DNA of 10,371 bases from DATKKX01 sp035542775 (lineage in GTDB: Bacteria > Planctomycetota > Phycisphaerae > UBA1845 > UTPLA1), in assembly GCA_035542775.1 (NCBI GenBank), contig DATKKX010000229.1, forward strand, positions 1-10,371, given 5' to 3'. The notes under the pieces were generated by a model. That model ran no database searches. It saw only the letters and a list, made by a program, of their open reading frames with translations, and had not been told where the DNA came from. The number at the start of each line of letters is the position of its first letter. Position 1 is the stretch's first letter. The position numbers and the translations under genes are program-made. Of the stretch, positions 6,357 to 10,371 are shown piece after piece.

Positions 6357-8345
6357 TCAGTTTGGTGCGGTTGGCCCGCTCGCTCCTTCTCCCGCGGAAG
6401 GCAGGAACGGCGGCAACGGACAGCCCATGCAGCGTGCGATCGTTCGCAACAGCTCCGCCTCTTCGATCGTCACCGTCCCATCGGCCAGCACGCAATGGGC
6501 GAACGCGTCGAGCACCCGCTCCTTGATGATCGGCGCGGCGAGCGCCAGTCGATCGAGGGACGCGGCTAGGGCCGAAAATGAGCACGCCTCCGGCGGTCTC
6601 GGTTCTTCAAGGACTCCCCTGCGATCGGGGGGCAATCGCGCCGTGCCGACTCGAAACGCCATCAGGACTCCGTCCGCGTCGCGCTGTCCCAGGCGTGCCA
6701 AGATGGAGAGAATGGTCACGCAATCGCCCTGCAGAGGCGAGTAGGACGGATATTGTACAGCGCGCCGGCGGACCCCCTCGATCACCGGCCGCAACTCATG
6801 GCTGAGCAACGCCTGCAAGGCAAACTCGAAAACGCTCGTTTCTTGGTCCGCCCCGGCGAGGATCTCGACCTGCCGCAGAAAAGCCCGACACTGGCCCTGG
6901 TCTAACTGCCTCAAGGCAGGAATCGCCAGGTCGATGAGCGGCAGGCGCGCGGCGGGGTCGAGTGCCCCCCGAGCGTCGAACAGCCGCACAGTTTCTTCGA
7001 TGAGCGTCGGCTTCAGCTTGTCCTTCAGCAAGCCGAGCTGCCGCTCACGCTTGGCCTGGTCCGTGTCCAGCAGCAGGGCATGAATCAGACAGACCGCGCG
7101 AGCCGACTCGCGGGCGGCCTGGCGCAGGGGCTCGGGCATGGATGTAATCAGGGCGGCCCCGAATGCCATGTGGGCCGGCGAGAACGAGCCCGCCTGTTTG
7201 ATGACCTCCCTGGGATCGAGCGTTCGCTTGGCCGGCGCCTCAGCGGGCACGAATCCCGTCGCCGCCGCAGCCTTTTCAGCGGCGGAACTCGGGCGGGCAG
7301 TCCCTTCCACCTTCGGGAAGGTCCCGTCAAAAGACGGATCGATTCGCTTGATTCGCTCGACCAGCGGCGGATGAGTCGACAGAAAGCCGAACGACTGGAA
7401 CGCTCTCAGCCGCCCGTCCCCGAACAGCATGTGGCTGACTTCCTCGCCGGAGGCCGTCATGATGCGGGAACTGAACCCATAACCGCCGATCTTCTTCAAC
7501 GCTCCCGCGATGCCGTCGGGATTGCGAGTGAAGTCCACCGCCGAAGCGTCGGCCAGATATTCTCGCTGCCTCGAAATGGCCGCCTTGATGAGCCGGCCGA
7601 AAAAAACGCCTATGTAACCTATGACGGCCAGCGCGGCGCCGACGACAAACATGGCTGCCGCGCCTCTGCCACTGCGGCGCCCGCTGCCTTGGCCCGCGAC
7701 CCTGATCATCTGCATGCCGATGATCGCGATGATCAGGATGCCGTGTATGAGCCCGATTAGGCGGATGTTCAAGCGCATATCGCCGCAGAGAACGTGGCTG
7801 AATTCATGGGCAATGACGCCTTGCAGTTCATCCCGTTTCAGCATCCGCATGGCCGCCGCGGTGACGGCCACGGCGGCATCGTTGGGTGTGAAGCCCGCCG
7901 CGAAGGCGTTGATGCCGTCCTCCTTGTCGAGCACATACACCAGCGGCGTCGGCAGGCCCGATGCAATGGCCATCTCCTCCACCACGTTGAGCAGCTTGCG
8001 CTCATCGGCATCGGTGGTTTCCGGCTTGACCAGCCGCCCGCCCAGGGTTTCGGCGACGACCGCCCCTCCGCTGCCCAGCGAATAGATCTTGTACAGGCTT
8101 CCGCTGCCGATGATTACGAAAGTCGCGGCTATCACCCAGCCCAGAACGTTCGGGTCCCACCAGGAAAAGACGATGTCGTCGTAGACCACCTTCGACCGCA
8201 TCATGTGGGCGTGCGTCGCGAAGGTGACGACGATCACGGCGACGAAATACAGCGCCGCGACGATGCAGATGATGGCCAGGGCAAAGAGGACGACCAGCTT
8301 CTTGGTGTTCCTTCGAGCCCGCTCCTCGTGCTGAAAGAAATTCAT
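6357..8345 (-). CDS. M48-family membrane metallopeptidase with TerB-like C-terminus
   Basis: The product is 662 residues, a zinc endopeptidase of the M48 (HtpX/Ste24-like) group anchored in the inner membrane. I start it at ATG 8345 because 'MNFFQHEERARRNT' matches the beginning I know for this large M48 subtype; no clear Shine-Dalgarno precedes it. Membrane segments lie at about 17-42, 67-86, 195-215 and 229-253. The catalytic motif is H180-EFSH184, with the third zinc ligand probably E262 in 'REYLADA'; 'NAFAAG' (from N146) and 'STHPP' are further M48 landmarks. A middle region (about 340-590) is helical and unassigned. The last 70 residues, with 'LADGTVTIEEAELLRTIA', resemble a TerB-like helical domain with its acidic D-G...E pattern. 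The role is probably turnover of membrane or envelope proteins; the family's substrates are poorly known. It lies alone between two surface-protein genes on the same strand, with 260 bases upstream that may hold its promoter. Confidence 0.92.
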   Translation of the reverse strand: MNFFQHEERARRNTKKLVVLFALAIICIVAALYFVAVIVVTFATHAHMMRSKVVYDDIVFSWWDPNVLGWVIAATFVIIGSGSLYKIYSLGSGGAVVAETLGGRLVKPETTDADERKLLNVVEEMAIASGLPTPLVYVLDKEDGINAFAAGFTPNDAAVAVTAAAMRMLKRDELQGVIAHEFSHVLCGDMRLNIRLIGLIHGILIIAIIGMQMIRVAGQGSGRRSGRGAAAMFVVGAALAVIGYIGVFFGRLIKAAISRQREYLADASAVDFTRNPDGIAGALKKIGGYGFSSRIMTASGEEVSHMLFGDGRLRAFQSFGFLSTHPPLVERIKRIDPSFDGTFPKVEGTARPSSAAEKAAAATGFVPAEAPAKRTLDPREVIKQAGSFSPAHMAFGAALITSMPEPLRQAARESARAVCLIHALLLDTDQAKRERQLGLLKDKLKPTLIEETVRLFDARGALDPAARLPLIDLAIPALRQLDQGQCRAFLRQVEILAGADQETSVFEFALQALLSHELRPVIEGVRRRAVQYPSYSPLQGDCVTILSILARLGQRDADGVLMAFRVGTARLPPDRRGVLEEPRPPEACSFSALAASLDRLALAAPIIKERVLDAFAHCVLADGTVTIEEAELLRTIARCMGCPLPPFLPSAGEGASGPTAPN

Positions 8346-8562
8346 GGCGGCATTGTCCGGTCGAGACGGGGGCGAATGCAAGCGGGCGTTCGATTCGGTC
8401 CGAATGCCGACGAGCTGAGGGGCGACAGAGGATCGACGCCAGGACAGAGCGCTGATTGTCTTGTTGATTTCAGGCGGCAGGCAGCAGGCATCCAGGCGCC
8501 CGCGGGTGAATCCGCGAGCGCCCGGACGCCTCATCGAGAGTCAATTCGTGGTCGTCCGGCGT

Positions 8563-8584
8563 CCGCCGGCCCGTCAGCCGGCGG
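8563..8584 (-). terminator. GC-rich hairpin after the TSP3 gene
   Basis: CCGCCGGC (8563-8570), a six-base loop and GCCGGCGG (8577-8584) form a perfect 8-bp stem starting 22 bases beyond the stop at 8606. No T tract follows on the minus strand, so this is a possible RNA 3'-end structure or a Rho-dependent stop, not a classical intrinsic terminator. An overlapping pair GGACGCC/GGCGTCC (8524-8530 and 8558-8564) offers an alternative fold. Confidence 0.4.
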
Positions 8585-8605
8585 GCACCGGATCAGCATC
8601 AACTG

Positions 8606-10371
<1,766 letters not shown>

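Noticed and set aside
8352..8381. TTGCAT-N18-GACAAT as promoter of the M48 gene
   Set aside because: The hexamers are weak and the -10 would lie seven bases before the ATG, leaving almost no leader.

Overview
The window looks like a chromosomal stretch from a high-GC Gram-negative bacterium. It carries several lipoprotein-type signal peptides, an outer-membrane TolC-family protein, a second predicted outer-membrane beta-barrel and a thrombospondin type 3 (TSP3) repeat protein, and it uses GTG starts freely. TSP3-repeat surface proteins with PKD-like modules in this GC range are common in Planctomycetota (Phycisphaerae-like lineages) and in some Myxococcota and uncultured relatives. Planctomycetota is my best guess, but it is an inference from style, not from a marker gene.

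Layout. Positions 1-2173 hold three minus-strand genes that read leftward: a TolC/CzcC-type outer-membrane lipoprotein (2173-659), a 63-residue lipoprotein-like protein with a clear Shine-Dalgarno and GTG start (618-427), and a lysine/glutamate-rich lipoprotein cut by the left edge (261-1). Positions 2174-2736 are a divergent control region. It holds three GATG half-sites in 11-bp phase (two of them resembling a Pho box when read on the minus strand), a perfect 19-bp palindrome, and a possible sigma70-type promoter for the plus strand. Positions 2737-4843 encode an overlapping OmpR-family response regulator and a CusS-like membrane histidine kinase. A hairpin with a minus-strand T-rich tail (4874-4925) lies between this operon and the convergent minus-strand gene for a beta-barrel outer-membrane protein (5921-4956). 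That gene has a good promoter at 6062-6034. After about 435 gene-free bases comes a minus-strand M48 membrane metallopeptidase with a TerB-like C-terminus (8345-6357). Last is the C-terminal part of a large calcium-binding TSP3/PKD surface protein (10371-8606), whose N-terminus is beyond the right edge.

How they may work together. The left half reads as one envelope-stress or efflux module: a two-component system divergent from a TolC-type channel and small lipoproteins, with phased operator-like repeats between them. The signal (heavy metal, by kinase family) and the pump partner are not visible here. The right half (beta-barrel, M48 protease, TSP3 protein) consists of separate envelope genes with no obvious functional link to each other. 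I see no CRISPR array, insertion sequence, tRNA or rRNA. I find no clear-cut undescribed system. The best leads are the phased operator region, the two small lipoproteins downstream of the orphan TolC-type gene, and the higher-order repeat structure of the TSP3 gene.
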